Source: an uncultured Bacteroidales bacterium
GTDB lineage: Bacteria > Bacteroidota > Bacteroidia > Bacteroidales > UBA932
Assembly (NCBI GenBank): GCA_946408295.1
Contig: CAMJRT010000001.1
Span: 1-52,525, forward strand
Direction of reading: 5' to 3'
DNA: 52,525 nt
Part shown: one piece after another, positions 22,690 to 31,222 of the stretch
Layout of the letters: the number at the start of each line of letters is the position of its first letter
Position numbering within the stretch: position 1 is the first letter of the stretch
Made by a program: the position numbers and the translations under genes
Notes under the pieces: model-generated
What the model was told of the DNA's origin: nothing
Seen by the model: only the letters and a program-made list of their open reading frames with translations
The model's database searches: none

Positions 22690-25600
22690 TTACGACGCAT
22701 CGTAGTCGTTCCAACTGTCAATCGTACCGGCGTATGTGGTAATATCCACATTCTTGAGTTCCATGCTTCCGAGGTAATGGGTGCCGAGAGCGGCTACCGC
22801 AGCGGCCGAGAAGTCGTAAAGCGGAACGCTGGCGGTTGTCCCGGTCGTTTTGTATGCGTATGCGAGATAGTAACCTGCGGTAGGAGCGACGAACAGGCCG
22901 TTGTCCGCGTTGAAGAACTTCTCGTGATAAGGGGAATGTTCGTTCTGCCACTGCTTTGTGACGGGGTTGTAGAACTGCAAGCCTCCGCTCGCCGAGCCGA
23001 TAACCGTAATCCTCGTCGCGTCGATGTACTGGTACAGGGTGACCGCCTGGTAGGACGTGGGGTTGTACTGGCTGTTCCTCGTCAGTTTGTTCGCGGTGTA
23101 GCGCAGCCGCGTGGCCCTCCATTCGGGGACGGTTACATCGTATCCGAGTTGCGTGATGCCGTTCGGACCGAGGTCGTACAGGGCGTTCTCGTCGTCTTCC
23201 GCGGAGAAGAACTTCAGCACCGGAGCGGAATCTCCGTTCTCCTGTCCCATCTTGATACGGAGGTTTCCGTCCACATCATAGAAGCAGATGAAACCGCCTT
23301 GGATGGTGATGTACGAGCCGTTGCCTGCCGTGCTGATGAAGTTGGCGAAGATTTCCTCCGCGTGGGCCTGGATGAAGTTGCCGACCGCGGCATCAATCAC
23401 GCCCGTGGCGATCTTCGCGGCGGTTACGGAACCGGCGGCAAGTTTGTCGGTGGTGATAGCACCCGCGTCAATCTTCCCGGCCGTGACGGCGTTTGCGGCA
23501 AGTTTGTCGGTGGTTACGGCAGCGGACTCAATGGAACCCGCCTTGACAACACCGGCCTGGAGACCGCCGTTGATAATCACGTTGTCCGCATCGAGGATGA
23601 TCTTTCCGCTGCTCGTCTCCGCATCGGCAAGGATTTCGATGCTCGCCTTCACGTCGTTCCCGTCTCCGATTCCCGCCCAGATCTTGTCGGACTTTACCTT
23701 GATGCCGGAGACCTCGGTGAACGCATCGGAAAGGACGCAGTTCTTCACGTTGGCGACCCACGCCTCGTATTCAAGTGGACGGTTCGGGACCTCTTCGTAC
23801 TCATCGAGGAACTCGTCATACGGATAGAGGGTTCCGTCGGACAGGTCCTTCCAGCACTTGCCGGCCTTGCTCACGGAAAGGTCAATCTCGTCAGCCTTGA
23901 TTTCAAGCGCACCGAGCCTCGTCTCATGGTCGGAAATGTCCTCAACGGCCGCGCTGATGGATTGCGCGGTCTGCTTGATACGGGAGAAGGCGTCCGTTAC
24001 GACCGTGAGCGCGTAGTTCGGATACTTCCATATTACATACTCCTCGTAGGTTCGCGTCGTAAACACCTCTGCATATTCTTCCCGGAAGGCATCGTAGTCG
24101 AGGATAACCGGGCCATTGGCGGCGCTGTCGTCAATCCAGCAAAGGGTGTTGGTCTGGACAAGGGAGGTAATCTGGCCGGGGAACTGGTCGATGACGCTCA
24201 TCTGGGACGCATACTCCTTAAGGGTCCATCCCTGGGCCTGCATCTCCGTCACATACTGGTTCCTCGTCTTGTTGGAAGGAACGGCGTACCTGGCATACTG
24301 CTTCCCGCTAAAGGAGTTCTTCTCCCAGTAGTACCCCATATCGCCCACAATGCTCCGCAATTCGCCGGAGGTCTGCGTGATGTTGGAGAGGGCGGCACCG
24401 ACCTCAATCTTCGTATAGCCGAGGACGTTGGTCACATACTGCTCATAGGTGTAGGATGTATAGGTGGACGAGCGGTTCGCGTATTGCGTCTCGAACGCAT
24501 CGTAGGAGGTGTATGTGTTGCCGTTCTGCCACATGTACTTCGTCGTGTCCACGGACGCGGAGATTTCGTCCACCGCCTGCTTGATCTGGGAGAACTTGCT
24601 CACGATGACAACCTCTTCGTAAGGCCCATCCGGGCGGTTCGCGTCACCATCGGGACCTCCGTCGGCAGGTGCCTTCTGCATGAAGACACTGTAATCGTAG
24701 AGTGTCCCTTCCGGCTCGTCCTCAAGGAAGTCTTCCCAGAAAAGGTCGTAGGGATAAAGCACCTCCTCCCCGTTAATCGTCTTCTTCCACCAACTCTGGC
24801 TCGCGGCGATAACGCTGTTGAGTGCGGCCGAATCGACCGAGATGGTCGCGCTCTGGATAAGTCCACGGACCTGCTGCTCCGTCAGCCTCGCGGCGAGTTG
24901 GCCGAGAAGGCCGTCAAGGGTGACGTTTCCGCCCACGGCCCGGTCGAAGAAGGTGGAACCCGTTTGCAGGAGAACCTGCGCGTTCTGCGCGTTGGCGATG
25001 ATGTCGGCAAACGCCTTTTTGTCTCCGGTCGCGCTCTGCCAACTGGTCAGAACGCCCCAAAGGCCATTTGCGTTGTCTCGGATCAAAGCAACATCCGAAC
25101 CATCTATCTGGGAGAGCCGGTCGCGGAGGTCGCCGAGTTGGTCGGTGATGCTCCCGCCGATGGTGGACCGAAGGTTCTCCAGCGCCGCGTTCAGCGCGGC
25201 GATAACCTCGTTGTAGTGCTGGAGGTCGGCATCCATGTCGTCACGCAGGGCCTCAATCGCCTCCTGGAGGTCGTTGTACTCCTGCGAGGAATCGCTGTTG
25301 AAGTAACGGGCCGTGAAAGCGCTGGAGCGGGTGTATGAGTAGCCGGACGCGAGCGGCTGGTCGTAATTGACCTGCATGAAACAGCGGAGGTACGGATACT
25401 GTGCCGTAGGTGTTCCGGCGGTAAGCGACCAAGAGCCGCCAGCCGCGCTGCTCGGATCTGCAATCTCCATCGGCGTAGCCTGCACGTTCTCCGAGGCGCA
25501 CAACTTGTACCAGTTTTGCACGCCCGTGATGGAGCGGCCGGGCGTTCCGGGCGTATCATCGTCACCGCCACCGCCTCCGCTTCCGGAGATTTCCACATAG

Positions 25601-26469
25601 GCGCGGCCCTGGTCGTCGAGTTTCAGGGCATACTTCTTCCCGGTGTTCTCGTAGCCGAGTTTCACCGTTCCCAACTTGCTCCCCGTAGCGGCAGGTACGG
25701 TCGCGTAGGCGCGGTGAACATTGTCAAGCGCGACGGGGAACTTGTCCCCGGACTGCGGGAAACCGAGGATGATGCCGCCGAGGAAGTCCACGGTCGCGGC
25801 AGGCAGGACGTATTCGCTGCCACCGCCGCCACCTTCACCGCCACCGCCTGACGGGATGGCCTCGATCATCTCGCGGAGGACACGGCCCTTGTCCGCGGAA
25901 AGCGCGTTGGTCTTGCTGGTGGAGTAGAGCGAATCAATGACGGAGAACGGGAGGCTCCCGCCACCGCCCTCTCCACCGCCTCCACCGCCCTGCGTGGAGA
26001 ACGGGAGGGTGAACGCCTTGCCGTTGGTCAGCCGGACCACGACGCTGGAGTGTTCTCCGTCACCGGATTCCACCACGTCGATGGACGCGAGGTTCGTGAT
26101 GTGCGCATAGGTGAGTACGGACTTGACCTGCACGGTCGCGTCCTCGTCGATGATGGTCTCGATGTTCGTCAGCGCGTCCTTCGGTTCGAGGCAGAACGCC
26201 TCCGCCACGTCGAACGAGTAGAGACCGCGGACGGAATCCCGTTCAAGCAGGACGAGTTTGTAGTAACCCGTCTTGGTCTGCATGGCGGCAGGGAAGGTCC
26301 ACGCCACCGCGTTCTCCGTGACGGTATAGTCCGTGACCGGGTACTTGTACCCGCCACAGGTCATATAGAGTTCAATGTCCCTCCCCTCGAGGTCGTGGAT
26401 GTTCCCGTCGCTCTCGTAGAGCAGCCAAATGACGGAGAGGTTGTTTCCGATTCTAAAGCGCTGTGCCAT
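22690..26469 (-). CDS. Large tail fibre / appendage protein (1,259 aa)
   Basis: Residues 1-160 form an N-terminal beta domain (MAQRFRIGNNLSVIWLLYES) like the attachment domains of gut-phage fibres. Polyglycine linkers (GGGGGGEGGGG) at about 163-175, 207-217 and 295-302 separate blocks. A coiled region follows, then five degenerate units of about 60-95 residues (about 555-920), each with a W followed by a YPYDxFxEEY-type motif. Near the C-terminus come AADKLAANAVTAGKI-type repeats as in phage tip proteins. The C-terminal 230 residues are beta-rich and probably contact the receptor. Confidence 0.65.
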   Translation of the reverse strand: MAQRFRIGNNLSVIWLLYESDGNIHDLEGRDIELYMTCGGYKYPVTDYTVTENAVAWTFPAAMQTKTGYYKLVLLERDSVRGLYSFDVAEAFCLEPKDALTNIETIIDEDATVQVKSVLTYAHITNLASIDVVESGDGEHSSVVVRLTNGKAFTLPFSTQGGGGGGEGGGGSLPFSVIDSLYSTSKTNALSADKGRVLREMIEAIPSGGGGEGGGGGSEYVLPAATVDFLGGIILGFPQSGDKFPVALDNVHRAYATVPAATGSKLGTVKLGYENTGKKYALKLDDQGRAYVEISGSGGGGGDDDTPGTPGRSITGVQNWYKLCASENVQATPMEIADPSSAAGGSWSLTAGTPTAQYPYLRCFMQVNYDQPLASGYSYTRSSAFTARYFNSDSSQEYNDLQEAIEALRDDMDADLQHYNEVIAALNAALENLRSTIGGSITDQLGDLRDRLSQIDGSDVALIRDNANGLWGVLTSWQSATGDKKAFADIIANAQNAQVLLQTGSTFFDRAVGGNVTLDGLLGQLAARLTEQQVRGLIQSATISVDSAALNSVIAASQSWWKKTINGEEVLYPYDLFWEDFLEDEPEGTLYDYSVFMQKAPADGGPDGDANRPDGPYEEVVIVSKFSQIKQAVDEISASVDTTKYMWQNGNTYTSYDAFETQYANRSSTYTSYTYEQYVTNVLGYTKIEVGAALSNITQTSGELRSIVGDMGYYWEKNSFSGKQYARYAVPSNKTRNQYVTEMQAQGWTLKEYASQMSVIDQFPGQITSLVQTNTLCWIDDSAANGPVILDYDAFREEYAEVFTTRTYEEYVIWKYPNYALTVVTDAFSRIKQTAQSISAAVEDISDHETRLGALEIKADEIDLSVSKAGKCWKDLSDGTLYPYDEFLDEYEEVPNRPLEYEAWVANVKNCVLSDAFTEVSGIKVKSDKIWAGIGDGNDVKASIEILADAETSSGKIILDADNVIINGGLQAGVVKAGSIESAAVTTDKLAANAVTAGKIDAGAITTDKLAAGSVTAAKIATGVIDAAVGNFIQAHAEEIFANFISTAGNGSYITIQGGFICFYDVDGNLRIKMGQENGDSAPVLKFFSAEDDENALYDLGPNGITQLGYDVTVPEWRATRLRYTANKLTRNSQYNPTSYQAVTLYQYIDATRITVIGSASGGLQFYNPVTKQWQNEHSPYHEKFFNADNGLFVAPTAGYYLAYAYKTTGTTASVPLYDFSAAAVAALGTHYLGSMELKNVDITTYAGTIDSWNDYDAS

Positions 26470-26472
26470 ATC

Positions 26473-27153
26473 CTATGCGAAATAAGTTGCGGATTTCTGG
26501 TAGAAAGCCTGGGCCTGCTGCGTGGAGCCGTAGGTCTCCAGCACCATCCCCGTGAGGCGGTTGAGGACCGCGAGGGAAAGGAAGTCCGGGCTGAATATGC
26601 TCTTGCCGCCCTCGTCCTCCGAGTAGTACGGCTTGTTTATCTTCTCGATGATGAACCCGGGCGCGTTCGCCCGGTTACGGACGGAATAGTACGCGAGGTG
26701 GAGCCTGCGCGGGGTCTTCCGCTCGACGATTACCGGGGCGTCATACGTCCCGCGGGTGTAGGGGTTCGCCTGCATCCGCGCCTGGGGACTGTCGTGGGGG
26801 ACCGTCCCGGTGACGTAGATGTCCGAATCCCCCGCCTTGAACGAGACCATGCGGAGGAATCCCCCGTCAAGGTCTATTGTTACGGCTATGGAGCCGTCCT
26901 GCCGCAGCGCGGAGGAGAGGATTCCCGCCACTTGCGTGCCGGGGGCGGGAACCGCAATCTCCCCCTGCGGCTCGAGAAGTCCGGCCGGAGCCGCGCGGTA
27001 CACGAACTCGGCGGCCTCGGGCAGCAACTTCTCGACGGTGTTGTCGAAGTTGCGGTCGTCGTCTGCGGGGACGATCATGTCGTCGTTGTTGTACGACAAC
27101 TCGTCCATCCTCGCACGGACGAACTCAATCGCTTCTGACAGGTAGAGTCTCAT
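26473..27153 (-). CDS. Head-tail connector-like protein (226 aa)
   Basis: MRLYLSEAIEFVRARMDELS opens a helical domain like the N-terminus of head-completion/adaptor proteins, then mixed alpha/beta, ending in a helix-rich tail (SLAVLNRLTGMVLETYGSTQ). It is adjacent to fibre and capsid genes, and its start abuts the stop of the upstream gene. Role by position only. Confidence 0.5.
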   Translation of the reverse strand: MRLYLSEAIEFVRARMDELSYNNDDMIVPADDDRNFDNTVEKLLPEAAEFVYRAAPAGLLEPQGEIAVPAPGTQVAGILSSALRQDGSIAVTIDLDGGFLRMVSFKAGDSDIYVTGTVPHDSPQARMQANPYTRGTYDAPVIVERKTPRRLHLAYYSVRNRANAPGFIIEKINKPYYSEDEGGKSIFSPDFLSLAVLNRLTGMVLETYGSTQQAQAFYQKSATYFA

Positions 27154-27650
27154 CAGCCTTCGTAATTGGGGAAGATGAGTTTGTAGTCTTCTGTGGCGAC
27201 GCGGAGGATCTCGTCCTCGTCACGGAGTTGCGCCATGTTGGCGCCGAGCGAGAGAAGGACGTTCGTCACGTCTCCCAGGGTCTTCACCTCCGGATAGGTC
27301 GTGAGGCCCGTGGCCTCGTCCGTGACGCCGCTGGAAACGACCGTGCGGGCCTTGGCGCGGACCTTGCGCTCCGCCACCTTCTTGACCTCCTTGTTGATCT
27401 CGGAGGTCTTCGCCACCTCGGCGGTCGAACCGACGGAGACGAGCCGGATAACGCCGCGGCGGAAAAGCGGATGGTTCTCTACGATGAGTTGGTCAACGGG
27501 GCTGGTCACGACGCAGGTGGCGGGACGCTTCCGCATCTCGTCAAGACAGCCGTTACGGAAGGTAAGCACGACCTTCACGTCTTTGGTGGGATTCCAGATG
27601 GGGAAACACGCAGCGGTCTTCCCGTCGATCCCGTAAGTCTTGGATGCCAT
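27153..27650 (-). CDS. Capsid-operon protein (165 aa)
   Basis: Starts at ATG 27650 (MASKTYGIDGKTAACFPIWN). Beta-rich first half (VKVVLTFRNGCLDEMRKRPA) and a helical, charged second half (TSEINKEVKKVAERKVRAKA). It follows the capsid terminator, so its transcript relies on read-through. A decoration, head-fibre or connector protein are possible. Confidence 0.5.
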   Translation of the reverse strand: MASKTYGIDGKTAACFPIWNPTKDVKVVLTFRNGCLDEMRKRPATCVVTSPVDQLIVENHPLFRRGVIRLVSVGSTAEVAKTSEINKEVKKVAERKVRAKARTVVSSGVTDEATGLTTYPEVKTLGDVTNVLLSLGANMAQLRDEDEILRVATEDYKLIFPNYEG

Positions 27651-27670
27651 AAAAGTTTGTTTTTGGAATT

Positions 27671-27705
27671 GAAAAGGCGGGAATTGGCGTCTGCCAACTC
27701 CCGCC
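27671..27705 (-). terminator. Rho-independent terminator after the capsid gene
   Basis: Minus strand: GGCGGGAGTTGGC, loop AGAC, GCCAATTCCCGCC, then TTTTC. A 13-position stem with a single G-T wobble or mismatch. It probably reduces, rather than stops, expression of downstream head-tail and fibre genes relative to the capsid. Confidence 0.75.
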
Positions 27706-27727
27706 ATTGATAAGGTTGAGGTTCAGG

Positions 27728-29389
27728 TTAACCGACCATCTTGCGCTCGTACAGGCTCCAGGAAGTACCGTCATACTGGATGATGGAACCCTTGGCGAAG
27801 TCGCCGATGCCGCTGTTCGCGCTGGTGGTGTCGGCGGTGAGGTAGGCGAAGTCGCCGGCGGCCCAACCGCCGGACGGGGCGTTGCCAGCCGTGCCGTCCC
27901 ATGCCTGCGCGTAGGATTCCACGTTCAGCAGCATGTCGGAGATGGAGAGCAGGGCCTCGGAAGGACCGACGAGGATGGAGTTGCGACCCTTCAGGCACAC
28001 GCACTCGGTCTTGGTATAGACGTCGCGCTCGGCCTCGTAGTTGTCGCCCGCACCCTTCTTCATGTCAATCTTGAAGGTCCGCTGGCCGTTGTTCACATAG
28101 TGGACGGCGTTCTTGATGTCGATAACGGCGGCGAAAGCCTCCAGACCGAGCAGGTCGAACACCGGGTTGTAAACGAAGTCGATCTTGCCGAAGTTGTTGC
28201 GCCAGCCGTTGATGCTGAGGCCAGCCTCGGTGACGCGCTCGAAACGGATGTCCTTGTGGACGGTGAGGTCCATGTTCATCAGCATCTCGAGGAAGTCCTG
28301 GCCGCAGTAGGCGCGGGCGTAGTCGGACACGGAGAAGGTGGTGAACTGGAACTTCGCGATGGCGTTGAGGTCGGCGGGGGTGATGCCCTTGGTCTCGTCG
28401 TAGGCGTACTGCATTGAGATCTGCGGGATGATGCCCTCGGCGGTATAGACGTACTCGTCGCTCATGTGCTTGCCGGCCTCCACCTTGAACTTGCTCATGT
28501 GGCCCACGAGGTCGTTGATCTCGTTGCCGACCTGGAAGTTGTAGAGGGCGTCGCGACGGAGGTCGTTCTCGTCGAACTCAATCTTCTTCTTCGCCTTGTT
28601 CCACGCATCGGTGAACACGATGTTGCACAGGCGCTTCTCGGTATAGACCACCTTGCCGACGGGCTGCATGTTGTCCGGGGCGGTGTGCATCTGGGATTCG
28701 TGACCGACGTTCGTGCCGAAGACCAACTTGGTGCCGGCGGGGATGGTGACGTGGGTCGCGGTGACGCCCGGGTTGAACACCACGATCATGCTGACCTTGG
28801 AGCCGTCGTTCTTCACGACATAGAAGGAACGGCCGCCATCAAGGAGCGGTGCATGGACGGTGCGGTCCTCGTTGAACAGTTTGAGGTCGGCCTTGGTGGC
28901 GAGTTCCTTGCCGGAGCCGTACTCGAGTTCGATGACCTCGTATTCGCCATCGGAAGCGGAGGTGACGGCCTTGGTGGTTACTGCGGTGAAGATCTTGGTG
29001 CCGCTGCGGTAGTGCGTAATCTCGCGGTTCGTAACGTGGACCTGCTTCGCCATCATCACGATATCGTGTTCAAGCGGATTGGTGAACGGACGGAACTCCG
29101 CGATAGCGCGGTCGATTTCCTCGGCGGTGAACTGGGTTTCGGTAGCGGAGGTCTCGGAAGGACCAACACCGTCACCACGGGTGATGAGACCCCGGTCGTC
29201 CGGGTCGGAAGGAGGTACGTCACCGGCCTTGTTGACGATGCCGCCAGAACCGGTGGTGTCGTTGGCGCCAACGAGGTCGGCGGCCATAGCGAAAGCGCCG
29301 TCTGCTCCCAGCAGACAGGCGAGGGCAGCAAGGATGACGGAGACAACCCCGACACCCGTCTGACCGAAAACAGCAGAAATTTTCTTCAT
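27728..29389 (-). CDS. Major capsid protein (553 aa)
   Basis: Its position straight after the scaffold gene and its length fit an HK97-fold major capsid protein. Segments such as YTEKRLCNIVFTDAWNKAKK, ALYNFQVGNEINDLVGHMSK and FSVSDYARAYCGQDFLEMLM are in the style of capsid proteins from Bacteroidales phages. The N-terminus is odd: MKKISAVFGQTGVGVVSVIL continues to AALACLLGADGAFA, which looks like a signal peptide; an internal ATG (Met35, about 29287) would remove it. The C-terminal 45 residues (GGWAAGDFAYLTAD) look like a small add-on beta domain. Confidence 0.65.
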   Translation of the reverse strand: MKKISAVFGQTGVGVVSVILAALACLLGADGAFAMAADLVGANDTTGSGGIVNKAGDVPPSDPDDRGLITRGDGVGPSETSATETQFTAEEIDRAIAEFRPFTNPLEHDIVMMAKQVHVTNREITHYRSGTKIFTAVTTKAVTSASDGEYEVIELEYGSGKELATKADLKLFNEDRTVHAPLLDGGRSFYVVKNDGSKVSMIVVFNPGVTATHVTIPAGTKLVFGTNVGHESQMHTAPDNMQPVGKVVYTEKRLCNIVFTDAWNKAKKKIEFDENDLRRDALYNFQVGNEINDLVGHMSKFKVEAGKHMSDEYVYTAEGIIPQISMQYAYDETKGITPADLNAIAKFQFTTFSVSDYARAYCGQDFLEMLMNMDLTVHKDIRFERVTEAGLSINGWRNNFGKIDFVYNPVFDLLGLEAFAAVIDIKNAVHYVNNGQRTFKIDMKKGAGDNYEAERDVYTKTECVCLKGRNSILVGPSEALLSISDMLLNVESYAQAWDGTAGNAPSGGWAAGDFAYLTADTTSANSGIGDFAKGSIIQYDGTSWSLYERKMVG

Positions 29390-29411
29390 ATTAGAAGGGT
29401 TTAGTTGTTTA

Positions 29412-30191
29412 CTACTCTCCCCCGCCGTCCGAACCGGAATCCGCCCCGGAAGACGTGGAAGTTATCTCTACACCGAACATGCCGGTCGCCCGCTTCGCCT
29501 TCGCCTTGCCCTCTCTCGCGATACCGCCAGAACCTTCGAGGTTCGGCATCTCGCCCGGCTTCTTTGCGCTCTGCCGCAACTCGCGGCGCACACGTTCGTT
29601 CTTTCCTGCAATCTGGCCTTCCTCCCTGGCCCCTGCCACGTCCTTGTCGTACCGTCCGCCCTTGATGTACCGCTCCAACGCGGCAGGACTGAACTTGTTG
29701 TACGCGACGTCACGGGCGTTCTGCCTCATCCCGTGGTAGATCTCGGCAAGGTCCTCGTCGGAAAGGCCGTACTTCTCCTTGATGGCTCCGAAGTCCTTCT
29801 CGGACTGCGCGGTGTTCGCGTTGTACTCCTCGTCGTCCTTCTTGCGCCGTTCATCGTCCTCGGCCTCCTTCTTCTTCCTGTCGGAGAGTTTCCTGCGGCC
29901 CTCGTCGCCGTTCAGTGCGTCGGCGAAATCGGAACCGTATGCGTCCAGGAGATAGTCGAGGATGTCACCGCCGTTGGCCGCGTGATTCATCAGTCCCGCG
30001 AACCTCGGGTCCTTGGCGTAAAGGTCGGCAAGCCGTTTGTTGTCTGCGTCGAGTTTCTCCAACTCGTCGGCGGCAAATCCCGCAAGGTCCTCGAATCCCG
30101 TTTCGTCCTCCCAATTCCGGTCGGGCTGGCGGGAACCGTAGCGACCCACGAGTCTGCCCTTGTTGCTCTTTTTAGCCTCTTTATCAGCCAT
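29412..30191 (-). CDS. Scaffold-like protein (259 aa)
   Basis: Highly charged, helical and disordered: MADKEAKKSNKGRLVGRYGS, a centre with LSDRKKKEAEDDERRKKDDE, a central EKYGLSDEDLAEIYHGMRQN domain, and a Ser/Gly-rich acidic tail. It lies directly before the capsid gene, as scaffolds do. First gene after late promoter-like element 4. Confidence 0.65.
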   Translation of the reverse strand: MADKEAKKSNKGRLVGRYGSRQPDRNWEDETGFEDLAGFAADELEKLDADNKRLADLYAKDPRFAGLMNHAANGGDILDYLLDAYGSDFADALNGDEGRRKLSDRKKKEAEDDERRKKDDEEYNANTAQSEKDFGAIKEKYGLSDEDLAEIYHGMRQNARDVAYNKFSPAALERYIKGGRYDKDVAGAREEGQIAGKNERVRRELRQSAKKPGEMPNLEGSGGIAREGKAKAKRATGMFGVEITSTSSGADSGSDGGGE

Positions 30192-30222
30192 TTACGTTAA
30201 ATGTTGTGAATTAACACCTTTG

Positions 30223-30267
30223 CGAAAATAGCAAGGATTATCCGCTTGCCCGTTCGCTATTTGACCC
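30223..30267 (-). promoter_or_regulatory. Late promoter-like element 4 (scaffold/capsid)
   Basis: On the minus strand: GGGTCAAATAG (30267-30257), 25 bases, CTATTTTCG (30231-30223), five of six matches to TAnnTTTG. The scaffold ATG is 31 bases downstream. Confidence 0.6.
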
Positions 30268-30290
30268 GCTTCCGGAAATGAGTAAATTTG
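30260..30290 (+). promoter_or_regulatory. Host-type promoter of the packaging operon
   Basis: TTTG (30260-30263), 19 bases, TAAATTTG (30283-30290): a canonical Bacteroidetes vegetative promoter. The TTTG lies inside the GGGTCAAATAG site of the divergent capsid promoter, so binding at one should affect the other. Confidence 0.65.
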
Positions 30291-30291
30291 A

Positions 30292-30313
30292 ATAATTCTA
30301 AATTGAGAATTAT
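30292..30313 (+). promoter_or_regulatory. Palindrome at the packaging-operon start
   Basis: ATAATTCT, six bases, AGAATTAT: perfect eight-base arms spanning the expected transcription start and touching the ATG at 30312. It could be an operator or a translation-blocking hairpin. Confidence 0.4.
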
Positions 30314-30737
30314 GGGTCGCATCGCACACGAATTTCGTATCGAAATGAGCCGTGCCCTGTACGATTCCTATGTAGCCATCTTGAGTACCGGCGAGTGCCG
30401 GACGCAGGCGGAGGCGGTTGATAAGGCGCGGAGGAGTACGGCTCCGAGTTACTACACCTCGGCGAGGAACTGCAACTATATCCTCTCGCGGATGTATGCC
30501 GGAGAGCCGACCGGCCTCAAGGACCGCGACAAGATACGCAAGTTCGACGCGCTGTTCCAGGAAGCCGAGAGATACCGCGCCGGACACGAAGAATGGCCCG
30601 GCCTCTACAACGTATGCCGCGAGATAGTCGAACTGCCTGCACCGGAGTATTTCATCTGCCACAACACCGCGAAGCAGATGATCCTGCACGAAAGGAAGAA
30701 AAGACGGGAGGAGATTGCAAGAAAATGGGCCAGGTAA
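30312..30737 (+). CDS. Possible small terminase or regulator (141 aa)
   Basis: ATG 30312 gives MGRIAHEFRIEMSRALYDSY. Helical throughout, with an HTH-like stretch (TQAEAVDKARRSTAPSYYTS) and a basic C-terminal helix (ERKKRREEIARKWAR). It is two genes upstream of the large terminase in the same operon, where a small terminase is expected, and no other candidate is better. A regulator of the divergent promoters is the main alternative. Confidence 0.5.
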   Translation: MGRIAHEFRIEMSRALYDSYVAILSTGECRTQAEAVDKARRSTAPSYYTSARNCNYILSRMYAGEPTGLKDRDKIRKFDALFQEAERYRAGHEEWPGLYNVCREIVELPAPEYFICHNTAKQMILHERKKRREEIARKWAR

Positions 30738-31222
30738 GGTATATCGTAATAGCGGTTCTCGCCGTCTTCTACTTCGTGGAGGTCCCGGAAATCCTCTACA
30801 CGGGGGAATACCCGGCCATGCTCGTCTATCCGTTCTTCCACGCGAACATAGCGCACCTCGCGCTGAACTGCCTCGCCGTCTGGACCGTGTTCGACCCGAG
30901 GACCCGGCCGGAATGGTGGTATCTCCCCATCGGATATATCATTTCCGCTACCGCCTACTGCCTCACGGACTATGTTCTCGTGGGGTTCTCCTGCGTCCTC
31001 TTCGCGGTCGCGGGAATCCGCACCCCCTCCTTCCGTTCCCCGTGGTGGAGGACCTGGAACTGCTGGGTGTATATCGGGACGATGCTCCTGATGTTCCTTC
31101 TGCCGATGTTCGCCGCATCGGCCCATCTCATTTCATTCGCGATAGGCGTGGGCGTGTCCGCCTGCGTCCGTTTCAAAAGGAGGCTTGACTATGACACGAG
31201 ACGAGCAAAGGGCGGTAGATAA
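30725..31222 (+). CDS. Rhomboid-like intramembrane serine protease (165 aa)
   Basis: About six hydrophobic segments. The rhomboid signatures are in order: PFFHANIAHLALNCLAVW (His39, Asn41, His44, Asn48, the H-x4-H-x3-N pattern), VGFSC with Ser89 at the catalytic position (family GxSG; here the last Gly is Cys90), and SAHLISFAIGVG with His134 as the catalytic base. It overlaps both neighbours and is co-transcribed with the terminase. It probably cleaves a membrane protein of the host or phage. Confidence 0.65.
   Translation: MGQVRYIVIAVLAVFYFVEVPEILYTGEYPAMLVYPFFHANIAHLALNCLAVWTVFDPRTRPEWWYLPIGYIISATAYCLTDYVLVGFSCVLFAVAGIRTPSFRSPWWRTWNCWVYIGTMLLMFLLPMFAASAHLISFAIGVGVSACVRFKRRLDYDTRRAKGGR

Noticed and set aside
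22606..25338. A 910-codon plus-strand open frame opposite the large fibre gene
   Set aside because: It is an antisense shadow of a GC-rich coding frame; its product is Val/Arg/Gly-rich without domains, while the minus frame has clear fibre features.
26050..29404. Several plus-strand frames opposite the connector and capsid genes
   Set aside because: They mirror minus-strand genes with capsid and connector character and have no start context or domain signals of their own.
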